DNA of 64,000 nt from Flavicella sp965243265 (GTDB taxonomy: Bacteria > Bacteroidota > Bacteroidia > Flavobacteriales > Flavobacteriaceae), in the NCBI GenBank assembly GCA_965243265.1, contig CBDEUL010000006.1:395594-459593 (forward strand), in the 5' to 3' direction. A program made the translations under genes and the position numbers. Position 1 is the stretch's first letter, and the number at the start of each line of letters is the position of its first letter. Positions 16,910 through 24,130 of the stretch are shown in pieces. The notes beneath the pieces are model-generated. The model had not been told where the DNA came from and did not search any database. It worked only from the letters and a program-made list of their open reading frames with translations.

Positions 16910-18469
16910 ATGAAAACAATTAATTTTATAGCTAGTGTAACTTTAGCATCTACACTACTAATGACAAGCTGTAGCGATGATACAAATGATATTATTGACA
17001 ACAACAATGGAAATAACGACGAAATTGTAGACCCTATAACAGATATACCTATAGACACCTCTATAGATTTCACTTACAAACAAACCATCAATATTGGAGG
17101 AGAAGGCGCTTCAGAAATTTCTGCTTATGACCCTGTCTCTAAAAATCTATTCACTGTAAATGTTGAAAATACTGAAATTTCAGTTTACAATATTGCAGAC
17201 CTTAACGCTCCTATTCAAAAAATTGCAATCGACTTAACTAGTTACGGAGCACCTAACAGTGTAGCGGTTTCTGATGGAAAATTAGCCATTGCAGTAGAAG
17301 CCTCTACAAAGCAAAACAACGGGAAAATTTTGGTTTACGACACAACTTCTCTAAACCTGGTTAACACTTATAACGTAGGTGCACTACCAGATATGGTCAC
17401 TTTTTCTAAAGACGGAAAATTAATTATCTCTGCAAATGAAGGAGAACCTAATGATGACTATACTGTAGACCCTGAAGGATCTATAAGTATTATTGACCTT
17501 GAAAACGATCAAACTACAACATTAGACTTCTCTAACTTTAACAACGAAGAAACGAGCTTAGAAAATGATGGTTTTAGAGTTTTTGGTCCCAATGCTACAT
17601 TAGCACAAGATGTAGAACCAGAATACATCGCTGTTTCTAAAGATTCTAAAACAGCTTGGGTATCTTTACAAGAAAACAATGGTATCGCAAAAGTAAACTT
17701 AGCAACAAAGGTTATTGAAGACATTTATCCTCTTGGTTTTAAAGATCATAACCTCGTAAATAACAGCCTTGATGTTAGCGATAAAGATGATGAAAAAACC
17801 TTGAAAAACTGGAATATAAAAGGAATGTACCAACCAGATGCCATTACCGCTGTAAATATTAATGGAATAGAATATGTTATTTCTGCAAATGAAGGTGACG
17901 CTAGAGATTACGACGGGTTTAGCGAAGAAGTAAGAGTTGATGACTTAACATTAGATACTTCTGTTTACACGGCTACTAACATCCAAGAAAAAGAGCAATT
18001 AGGGCGCTTAAAGACAACCACAACTTTGGGGGATTCTGATAACAATGGAGAGGTAGAACAAATTTATTCTTACGGTACTCGTTCATTCTCTATCTGGTCT
18101 GCAGATGGTGATTTGGTATACGACAGTGGAAACGATATTGCTACACAAACATTAAGCTTAACTCCTGATGTATTTAATGGACAAGACAAAAGAAGTGACG
18201 ACAAAGGTGCTGAACCAGAAAGCGTTGAAGTTTTAAACATTGCAGACCAACGTTATATCTTATTTGTAGGGCTGGAAAGAAACGACCAAGTATTGGTATA
18301 CGATATCACAAACCCTAATGCACCGTCATTCTTAACAATCCTTTCTCATGAAGGAGATGAAGCCCCTGAAGGATTGCTAATTATACCTGCTAACGATAGT
18401 CCTACAGGAAAAGATTTATTAGTAGTTTCTAATGAAGACAGTGGAACTGTATCTTTCTACGAAAACTAA
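16910..18469 (+). CDS. Choice-of-anchor I family lipoprotein (beta-propeller-like)
   Basis: A 519-residue lipoprotein. The signal peptide ends in the lipobox LLMTSC (lipidated Cys21), followed by an acidic, Asn-rich linker to about residue 50. The body is made of repeated strands typical of a propeller, and the segment EPEYIAVSKDSKTAWVSLQE, NNGIAKVNLATK and later LDVSDKDDEK match the choice-of-anchor I domain family. Members are cell-surface proteins often loosely annotated as alkaline phosphatase; catalytic function is not established. A Pho-box-like triple repeat precedes the gene, which would fit phosphate-starvation control. It is monocistronic, with a strong terminator at 18496-18523. 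Confidence 0.85.
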   Translation: MKTINFIASVTLASTLLMTSCSDDTNDIIDNNNGNNDEIVDPITDIPIDTSIDFTYKQTINIGGEGASEISAYDPVSKNLFTVNVENTEISVYNIADLNAPIQKIAIDLTSYGAPNSVAVSDGKLAIAVEASTKQNNGKILVYDTTSLNLVNTYNVGALPDMVTFSKDGKLIISANEGEPNDDYTVDPEGSISIIDLENDQTTTLDFSNFNNEETSLENDGFRVFGPNATLAQDVEPEYIAVSKDSKTAWVSLQENNGIAKVNLATKVIEDIYPLGFKDHNLVNNSLDVSDKDDEKTLKNWNIKGMYQPDAITAVNINGIEYVISANEGDARDYDGFSEEVRVDDLTLDTSVYTATNIQEKEQLGRLKTTTTLGDSDNNGEVEQIYSYGTRSFSIWSADGDLVYDSGNDIATQTLSLTPDVFNGQDKRSDDKGAEPESVEVLNIADQRYILFVGLERNDQVLVYDITNPNAPSFLTILSHEGDEAPEGLLIIPANDSPTGKDLLVVSNEDSGTVSFYEN

Positions 18470-18495
18470 AAAACATTCTCATATCACTTTAAAAG

Positions 18496-18523
18496 TCCAG
18501 TAGATTCTACTGGATTTTTTTTT
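18496..18523 (+). terminator. Intrinsic terminator after lipoprotein gene
   Basis: TCCAGTAGA, a single T, and TCTACTGGA form a 9-base stem directly followed by a run of nine T. It lies 27 bases after the stop at 18469. Confidence 0.85.
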
Positions 18524-18559
18524 GAATTGATAATTCCTAGTAATCGGAATAAAATTGCG

Positions 18560-18567
18560 TAATTTTG
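18560..18567 (+). promoter_or_regulatory. TAnnTTTG -7 promoter element for der
   Basis: TAATTTTG exactly matches the -7 consensus and ends 18 bases before the ATG at 18586. It overlaps an in-frame upstream TTG (18565), so that earlier codon cannot sensibly be the start. Confidence 0.55.
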
Positions 18568-18585
18568 CAGAAAATTAAGAAGATT

Positions 18586-19905
18586 ATGAATACTATAGTA
18601 GCCATTGTTGGAAGACCAAACGTAGGAAAATCAACCCTGTTCAACAGATTGGTACAACGTAGAGAAGCTATTGTTGACTCTGTAAGCGGAGTAACACGTG
18701 ATAGACATTATGGAAAAAGTGACTGGAACGGAAAAGAGTTCTCTCTTATAGACACTGGTGGATACGTAATAGGTTCTGATGATGAGTTTGAAGGAGAAAT
18801 TAGAAAACAAGTACAATTGGCATTAGAAGAATGCGATGTTATTGTATTTGTAGTTGATGTTACCGACGGTATTACTCCTATGGATGAAGCTGTTGCCAAA
18901 TTGCTTAGAAAATCTAAAAAACCTCTGTTCTTAGCTGTAAACAAGGTAGACAACGCCATGCGAGCTGCAGATGCTGTAGAGTTCTACAACCTTGGTTTGG
19001 GAGAATACCATACCATATCTTCTATAAACGGATCTGGAACAGGTGAATTGTTAGATGCTTTGGTTGAAGAAATGCCTTTACCTGAAGAATTTGATGAAAA
19101 TGCCAATACCGACGAAGAATTGCCAAGATTTGCTGTAGTAGGAAGACCTAATGCAGGAAAATCTTCTTTTATAAATGCCTTGATAGGAAAGGAAAGAAAT
19201 ATTGTTACCAATGTTGCTGGAACCACTAGAGATTCTATAGATACTGAATACACACGTTTTGGATTTAAATTCAATTTGGTAGATACCGCTGGTATTCGAA
19301 AAAAATCGAAAGTATCTGAAGACCTAGAGTTTTACTCTGTAATGAGAGCTGTAAGAGCTATTGAACATTGTGATGTTGCCATTTTAATGATTGATGCTAC
19401 CAGAGGATTTGAAGGACAAGATCAAAACATTTTTTGGTTGGCAGAAAAAAATAGAAAGGGAATTGTTATACTGGTAAATAAATGGGATTTGGTTGATAAA
19501 GAAACCAATACCATGAAAGAGTTTGAAGCTTATGTAAGAAAGCAAATAGAACCTTTTACAGATGTTCCTATCATCTTTACCTCTACAGTAACTAAACAAC
19601 GACTTTTAAAAGCCATTGAAACTGCTGTTCAAGTATTTGAAAATAAAAAACGCAGAATTGCTACGAGTAAGTTAAACGACACTATGTTAGAGGTTATTCA
19701 ACAATACTCACCACCAGCAATCAAAGGAAAGTTTGTAAAAATAAAATACTGTATGCAACTGCCTACAAACACGCCTCAATTTGCCTTTTTTGCTAACTTA
19801 CCTCAGTATGTACGCGATCCTTACAAAAGGTATTTAGAAAATAAACTACGTGAAATTTACGACTTTGAAGGAGTTCCTCTTAGTATCTATTTCCGTCAGA
19901 AATAA
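18586..19905 (+). CDS. der: GTPase Der (EngA)
   Basis: A ribosome-biogenesis GTPase with two consecutive G domains, 439 residues from the ATG at 18586 (MNTIVAIVGRPNVGKST). Domain 1 has GRPNVGKST, DTGGYV and NKVD; domain 2 has GRPNAGKSS, DTAGIRKKSK and NKWDLVD. The KH-like C-terminal domain ends in FEGVPLSIYFRQK, typical of Der. The start was set by the overlapping promoter element and by alignment of the first G1 motif near the N-terminus. An upstream TTG in frame was rejected. Confidence 0.97.
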   Translation: MNTIVAIVGRPNVGKSTLFNRLVQRREAIVDSVSGVTRDRHYGKSDWNGKEFSLIDTGGYVIGSDDEFEGEIRKQVQLALEECDVIVFVVDVTDGITPMDEAVAKLLRKSKKPLFLAVNKVDNAMRAADAVEFYNLGLGEYHTISSINGSGTGELLDALVEEMPLPEEFDENANTDEELPRFAVVGRPNAGKSSFINALIGKERNIVTNVAGTTRDSIDTEYTRFGFKFNLVDTAGIRKKSKVSEDLEFYSVMRAVRAIEHCDVAILMIDATRGFEGQDQNIFWLAEKNRKGIVILVNKWDLVDKETNTMKEFEAYVRKQIEPFTDVPIIFTSTVTKQRLLKAIETAVQVFENKKRRIATSKLNDTMLEVIQQYSPPAIKGKFVKIKYCMQLPTNTPQFAFFANLPQYVRDPYKRYLENKLREIYDFEGVPLSIYFRQK

Positions 19906-19908
19906 CGG

Positions 19909-20057
19909 CTTCGACAGGTTTAACCTACTTTAATAAAACTATTTACCACCCGAGCCCTGAGCTTGTCGAAGGGCAATCAAACCCAACCCAACATAGCTAC
20001 CTTTCAAAAGGCCAAATACACAATTTACCTCCCGAGCCCTGAGCCTGTCGAAGGGCA
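19909..20057. repeat. REP-like repeats: two direct 35-base copies plus an inverted core
   Basis: Two 35-base direct repeats occur at 19941-19975 and 20023-20057, differing at two positions: ATTTACC(A/T), then CCCGAGCCCTGAGC, (T/C), and TGTCGAAGGGCA. An inverted core copy, CTTCGACAGG, lies at 19909-19918 just after the der stop. The unit can form a short GCCCT/AGGGC hairpin. These look like REP-type extragenic repeats and make up most of the 340-base gene-free stretch 19906-20245, which otherwise holds a hairpin and the left inverted repeat of the RHS segment. Confidence 0.65.
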
Positions 20058-20120
20058 TATAATTCTAATTCATTTAATAACACGTACTACTAACATTAGT
20101 AAAGTATCCTTAAAAATGAA

Positions 20121-20150
20121 AAAACTACTCTAAATTAATAAAGTAGTTTT
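20121..20150. terminator. Hairpin terminator in der/RHS intergenic region
   Basis: AAAACTACT and AGTAGTTTT form a 9-base stem with a 12-base loop, continued by TT on the plus strand. It could end readthrough from der or, on the other strand, transcripts from the RHS segment. Confidence 0.5.
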
Positions 20151-20178
20151 TTGTATTATTTCTGTCTCAGTAGCTTAC

Positions 20179-20203
20179 GGCACTAGTACATACTAGCGCT
20201 AGC
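20179..20203. repeat. Left 25-base inverted repeat of RHS segment
   Basis: The 25 bases start GGCACTAGTACATACTAG and continue CGCTAGC. Its reverse complement recurs at 22608-22632 with one mismatch. The repeat contains two self-complementary cores (CTAGTAYATACTAG and CTAGCGCTAG). It lies 42 bases downstream of the putative immunity gene. Confidence 0.8.
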
Positions 20204-20245
20204 CACAATGTTTACAAACTAGGACCATCAGGGGAGACAGATATA

Positions 20246-20929
20246 TCAAAGGCGTCGGGTTAAAACCTCTTCAACAATTTCAATAACATCGTTTTGATAT
20301 TTTGCTTTATTGCTTAAAATATTTTCTAATTCTTCTTTAGATTTATTTTCAAAATTATTTTTTAACTTATCTACTCTACTCAAAGGTTTTGGTAGGTCTA
20401 TTTGCGTAGATTTATCATTTATCAATGGAAAATAAACTTTTCTACGCTCTATTTTATCAATATCTATATATTCTTCTAAAATATCTATAACAAGGCAACT
20501 AACCTTAAATACACCTTTTGTAGTTACAATTTCTGAATAAAAATAATCATCCCAAAACAACCATGTTGAACGTTTGTCATATAAAGGAGGAGATAAATGT
20601 AGAATTACTTTTTGTATATCTTTTTTTTCAAACTCTACTTTTTTATCTTCATTTTGGTAAATAAAAAATTCTCTGCTTATTCCTATTTTTAAAAATACAT
20701 TCTTATCTTTTTTATAATAATTATTGTAAAAAAAAGATATAGGAAAAAGAAATAAAAATGATTGTCCAACAAAAGTTCCTAATAATATTTTGACAAAAAA
20801 AATAAAATTATAACTATGATAATATTTTAATATCAATGCAAAGACCACACATAAAAAAAATATTATCAACAAAGGCTTAAACAAATATTTTGTTTTGTCT
20901 TTCGAAGTTATTTTAAAACTCTCAATCAT
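20246..20929 (-). CDS. Putative immunity protein, two-helix membrane protein
   Basis: A 227-residue protein, very rich in Lys, Ile and Phe, not recognised as a named family. Two hydrophobic helices lie at about residues 17-37 and 44-68, followed by a soluble domain with strand-like pattern (FLKIGISREFFIYQNEDKKV, then KGVFKVSCLVIDI) that resembles PH-like membrane-associated domains. The C-terminus is charged and helical. Its ATG follows the RHS stop after a single base, so the two are co-translated. Position immediately downstream of the variable C-terminal end of an RHS protein is the classical place of the cognate immunity gene; that role is inferred from context. It lies within the inverted-repeat-bounded segment. 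Confidence 0.6.
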   Translation of the reverse strand: MIESFKITSKDKTKYLFKPLLIIFFLCVVFALILKYYHSYNFIFFVKILLGTFVGQSFLFLFPISFFYNNYYKKDKNVFLKIGISREFFIYQNEDKKVEFEKKDIQKVILHLSPPLYDKRSTWLFWDDYFYSEIVTTKGVFKVSCLVIDILEEYIDIDKIERRKVYFPLINDKSTQIDLPKPLSRVDKLKNNFENKSKEELENILSNKAKYQNDVIEIVEEVLTRRL

Positions 20930-20930
20930 A

Positions 20931-22637
20931 TTAATAATTTATTCCGTTCATCATACCAGACATGTTTAAATGCCCCCCAACTTCAGTCCAAAAAGATTTT
21001 GAAAATGTATCCGTATTGTTAATGCGTCCATGATGGATTTGTTGAGCAGAAGCTTCTGCTCTTAACTTAACTGAAGCCGCATTTGCATCCAACATCAATT
21101 CTCCCATTTTAAATCCACCACCAACTACAATACCAACTCCACCACTTGCAGCTGCTGTTGCAGCGTAAATAGAAAGACCTCTACCAACCATTCGATAACT
21201 AAACCTACCTGCTCCTATTTCTCCTGTAACTAAATCTTTTATATCTAAACCAACAGATGCAACATTCATCGCCCCTCCTAACATCTTAGTTCCTGATTTC
21301 AAATTTCTAAGTTCATTAGGGATTGACTTAAAAGTACTTTTATTAATAAAGTCATCTACTGCCATATCAAGAGCAGAAGGAAATACACTCCCTACAAACA
21401 AACCGTTCCCTACTTCTGAAGAATCAAAATTTGTATTAAAAAAATTATTATCACCTCCAATTACAACTTCATCCAAATAATTTACATGACCACCAATATC
21501 CCTTAACGTAATTGACTCAAGACCAGGTACATCTTCACCATATACAACAGCACCATCACTAGGGTCAGTATCTCTCCCCCCATCGGGGTCAATTCTACTT
21601 ACCCAGTTATTCCCCATCGCCAAATAAGGACTTGCATATTGTCCAGCAGGATCCGTAGTCAACCACCTATTAATTCTAGAATCGTATAAACGTAATTGGA
21701 AGGCTTCCTTCCCAGTTTCAGGGTCTTTTTCTTGTCCTTGGTACGCATATCTATAATCTCCTTGTACATTTCTATTAGGCATTTGCATCCCACCGGGATA
21801 ATAATCTGCAAAGATAGAAGGGGTTGGATCATCTTTGGTTACTACAGCCCGTACATTCCCTAAATGGTCTGTTAACTCATAGTTCGTTGCGCCTCCTTTT
21901 TTATAAACTCCCAACCTACTGGCTCCATAAATTGGCAATTCTACCTGAGTCAAATCTTGGTAAATAGCCATTACGGATCCGGATATATCTCGTACATAGT
22001 GTTGGGTACTTACTAAATTCCCTGTCTCTATATCATAGCTTTCTTTACGCACTCGAAATCCTTTATCGTTGTAATAAAACTTTACACGGGGTTGGTTATT
22101 CTGTTTTACTTCACTCACCAAACCACTGGTTGTATAAAGATACTCAATATTTTCTTCACTATTTCTTACCAGTTGTCCAATACTATTGTATTGGTAATTA
22201 TCACCTGTTTGATTTTTTATGTCAGGTGCATTGGTTTCTGATGTAACTGCATCTTCTACACGCTGCAATTGATTGAGTTTGCTTTCTTTATAGGTATAAT
22301 TCAATTTATCCATGGCATTGCTACCATTTTCTTTATCCTTATTCCTGTTTAAGGTTAAGATGTTTCCATTGGCATCGTAAGTTATTCCTGAGACGTTGTA
22401 ATCATCTCCTTGGGATACTTGAGTAGTATCATCTATTATTTTTGCTTCAAAAGTTACTAATTCATTTGCTATCATGTGAAATCCTGGTTTTAACAAAATC
22501 TCCTGAGTCGCTCTTACCTCTTCTGATTCTGACAATAGACTATTTCTTACTTCTATCATTTCTATTCCTGAATCTACGCCAAAAAGCTCTGTATTAAAAC
22601 TTGCCCCGCTAGCGCTAGTATATACTAGTGCCCACAA
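20931..22637 (-). CDS. 5'-truncated RHS-repeat polymorphic toxin with variable C-terminus
   Basis: The open frame codes for up to 568 residues but begins only with a TTG right after a stop and inside the right inverted repeat; the first ATG is at 22559 and has a GGA upstream. No signal peptide is present. Residues about 45-65 (LKPGFHMIANELVTFEAKI) look like a 3-coathanger-stack motif; YD-type repeats follow (ITYDANGNIL, YYNDKGFRVRKE), then the RHS core (YQGQEKDPETGKEAF, YDSRINRWLTTDPAGQY) ending near residue 353 in RIDPDGG. The remaining ~215 residues are the variable toxin region, with a Gly/Ala-rich hydrophobic stretch and HHGRINNTDTFSKSFW; no known toxin fold was recognised. Intact homologues are much longer, so this is probably a silent or donor fragment. 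Confidence 0.7.
   Translation of the reverse strand: MWALVYTSASGASFNTELFGVDSGIEMIEVRNSLLSESEEVRATQEILLKPGFHMIANELVTFEAKIIDDTTQVSQGDDYNVSGITYDANGNILTLNRNKDKENGSNAMDKLNYTYKESKLNQLQRVEDAVTSETNAPDIKNQTGDNYQYNSIGQLVRNSEENIEYLYTTSGLVSEVKQNNQPRVKFYYNDKGFRVRKESYDIETGNLVSTQHYVRDISGSVMAIYQDLTQVELPIYGASRLGVYKKGGATNYELTDHLGNVRAVVTKDDPTPSIFADYYPGGMQMPNRNVQGDYRYAYQGQEKDPETGKEAFQLRLYDSRINRWLTTDPAGQYASPYLAMGNNWVSRIDPDGGRDTDPSDGAVVYGEDVPGLESITLRDIGGHVNYLDEVVIGGDNNFFNTNFDSSEVGNGLFVGSVFPSALDMAVDDFINKSTFKSIPNELRNLKSGTKMLGGAMNVASVGLDIKDLVTGEIGAGRFSYRMVGRGLSIYAATAAASGGVGIVVGGGFKMGELMLDANAASVKLRAEASAQQIHHGRINNTDTFSKSFWTEVGGHLNMSGMMNGINY
22608..22632. repeat. Right 25-base inverted repeat of RHS segment
   Basis: Reads GCTAGCGCTAGTATATACTAG then TGCC on the plus strand, the reverse complement of 20179-20203 with 24 of 25 positions matching. 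It lies inside the open frame of the RHS fragment and 23 bases beyond the stop of the TPM gene. Confidence 0.8.
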
Positions 22638-22655
22638 CTACGAGTCCATAGCAAC

Positions 22656-23438
22656 TTACCAATCTCCACTGGCTCCACCTCCTCCGAAGCCTCCGCCTCC
22701 AAAACCGCCACCAAAGCCTCCTGAAGAACCTCCGCCGAAACCTCCAGAACCAAAGCCTCCACTGCTTCTTCCCATATTGCTAAACAAAATAGCAGTAAAA
22801 ATATCTCCTGCTCCAATATTTCCACGTCCTCTTCCGCCTTTGCCTCCTTTGTTTCTATTTGTCAATACAAAAAACAGAATGATGACAATTAAAATAAACA
22901 GGGCTTTGACTTTAGATTTTTCTGAACCTTTTTCCTTAGGATCTGCCTTAAACTCTCCTTCTAAAACCTGTATAATAACATCGGTTCCCTTATTTAAACC
23001 TTGGTAATAGCTCCCTCTTTTAAACTCTGGAGTTATTACATTTTCTATAATCCTTCTAGAAAGTGCGTCTGTTAGTAAGTGTTCAACTCCATACCCTGTT
23101 CTTATGGTTAGTTTTCTATCGTTTTTAGCAACCAACACAAGTACTCCATTGTCTTTTCCTTTCTGACCTATTCCCCAGTTGTGCGCCAATTCTGTACCAT
23201 ACATAGCAATATCTGCTCCTTCTAACGAGGGGATACTTACCACAACTATTTGTGTAGAAGTTGTGTCTGCATACCGAATCAGCTTATTTGTTAACTGCCT
23301 GTTTTCTTGTGCCGATAATATATTTGCATTGTCATAAACACTGGTCTTCTTTTTCGGAGCCTCTGGAATATTGTTTTGTGCACTACCCACAAAACTCATC
23401 AAAACAAAGAGTATTGCTACCCACTTTATACCTTTCAT
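22656..23438 (-). CDS. Secreted/membrane TPM-domain protein with Gly-rich tail
   Basis: A 260-residue protein. The N-terminal signal peptide ends near VGSAQ, then a TPM (YgcG/Psb32-like) domain at about residues 33-155 with YDNANILSAQENRQL, QIVVVSIPSLEGADI, NWGIGQKGKDNGVLVLVAK and RTGYGVEHLL. A transmembrane helix (KALFILIVIILFFVLTN) follows at about 180-197, and the tail is a Gly/Phe/Ser-rich repeat ending in GASGDW, typical of this family. The domain is thought to act in envelope maintenance or photosystem-like repair; the biochemical role is unsettled. It overlaps the ion-channel gene by 4 bases. A LemA gene and a second TPM gene usually adjacent in Bacteroidetes lie 8 kb away (31597-32618). 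Confidence 0.88.
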   Translation of the reverse strand: MKGIKWVAILFVLMSFVGSAQNNIPEAPKKKTSVYDNANILSAQENRQLTNKLIRYADTTSTQIVVVSIPSLEGADIAMYGTELAHNWGIGQKGKDNGVLVLVAKNDRKLTIRTGYGVEHLLTDALSRRIIENVITPEFKRGSYYQGLNKGTDVIIQVLEGEFKADPKEKGSEKSKVKALFILIVIILFFVLTNRNKGGKGGRGRGNIGAGDIFTAILFSNMGRSSGGFGSGGFGGGSSGGFGGGFGGGGFGGGGASGDW

Positions 23439-24130
23439 AAATTCTTAATTTTTTTTCTGCTTGTAAATTTCCCTACAACCACTGCTGTAATAATTACATT
23501 GTAAAACTGCCCTAACAAACCCATAAGTATGGTTGCTTTTCTTGCGGTTGTTGTAGCAGGGGTTATATCACCATAACCTATGGTTAATAAAGTAATATAA
23601 CTGTAGTACAACAAGTTCTCTGTATCTGTATTGGCTTGTCCCTTATCATTCAATAAAGTTAAACCATTAAAAGAATCATGATTCTCTAGTTCTACTGATA
23701 AAAACACAAACACTCCTACGAGTCCTAAACATACATATCCTGAAATGACCCCTAAAATCAAATTTTTTCCAACTTCTTTTGTCTTTAATATTTGCCGAAT
23801 TATTTGATATGTAAAAATCAAATAAGCCATAAAATAGAACAAAAACTTTCCGTAGAGAACATTGGGGTTAAAAGGAAGGGTATCAAAGAAACTTCCTATT
23901 AAAACAAATAACAGGAATAGAATCACTAACACTCCAAACAGCTTATTTCTTTTGTTTGTTATTAGGTTGATTCCTGCTAATACATTCAACAACAAAACCA
24001 AAGGGTACACATAAGTCTCAAAAAAGGCTTCTGGTATTATTAAAGATCCGAATAGGATAAACAAAACACTTATTAAAAAGGCTTCGAATCGGTATTCTTC
24101 CCTAAAATAATTTAGTTTCTCTACAAACAT
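23435..24130 (-). CDS. Potassium-channel-like ion channel protein
   Basis: A 231-residue inner-membrane protein with six or seven hydrophobic segments. The pore region LLYYSYITLLTIGYGDITP carries the K+ selectivity filter TIGYGD at residues 183-188, followed by a final helix (LGQFYNVIITAVVVGKF). This matches the Ion_trans_2 channel family. There is no C-terminal RCK or cyclic-nucleotide domain, so gating cannot be assigned. Its ATG abuts the stop of the RND pump gene without a gap and its end overlaps the TPM gene, so it is expressed with the efflux operon. Confidence 0.85.
   Translation of the reverse strand: MFVEKLNYFREEYRFEAFLISVLFILFGSLIIPEAFFETYVYPLVLLLNVLAGINLITNKRNKLFGVLVILFLLFVLIGSFFDTLPFNPNVLYGKFLFYFMAYLIFTYQIIRQILKTKEVGKNLILGVISGYVCLGLVGVFVFLSVELENHDSFNGLTLLNDKGQANTDTENLLYYSYITLLTIGYGDITPATTTARKATILMGLLGQFYNVIITAVVVGKFTSRKKIKNL

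Larger units (their letters stand above)
20179..22632. mobile_element. Candidate invertible or mobile RHS/immunity cassette bounded by inverted repeats
   Basis: The 2454-base segment between the two 25-base inverted repeats contains a 5'-truncated RHS gene and a two-helix membrane protein gene, with no transposase or recombinase. The repeats occur nowhere else in the window. No target-site duplication could be seen at the outer flanks. Being in inverted orientation, the repeats could support site-specific inversion or could be ends of a non-autonomous element; this is inference from structure only. Confidence 0.35.

Noticed and set aside
18565..18585. TTG start of der seven codons upstream
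   Set aside because: It lies within the -7 promoter element, and the ATG at 18586 gives the normal Der N-terminus.
20179..22632. A classical insertion sequence
   Set aside because: Although bounded by inverted repeats, it encodes no transposase and no target-site duplication was seen, so I call it only a candidate cassette.
22777..23007. Plus-strand open frame opposite the TPM gene
   Set aside because: It is the complement of the Gly-rich/hydrophobic coding sequence and has no start signal or family similarity.
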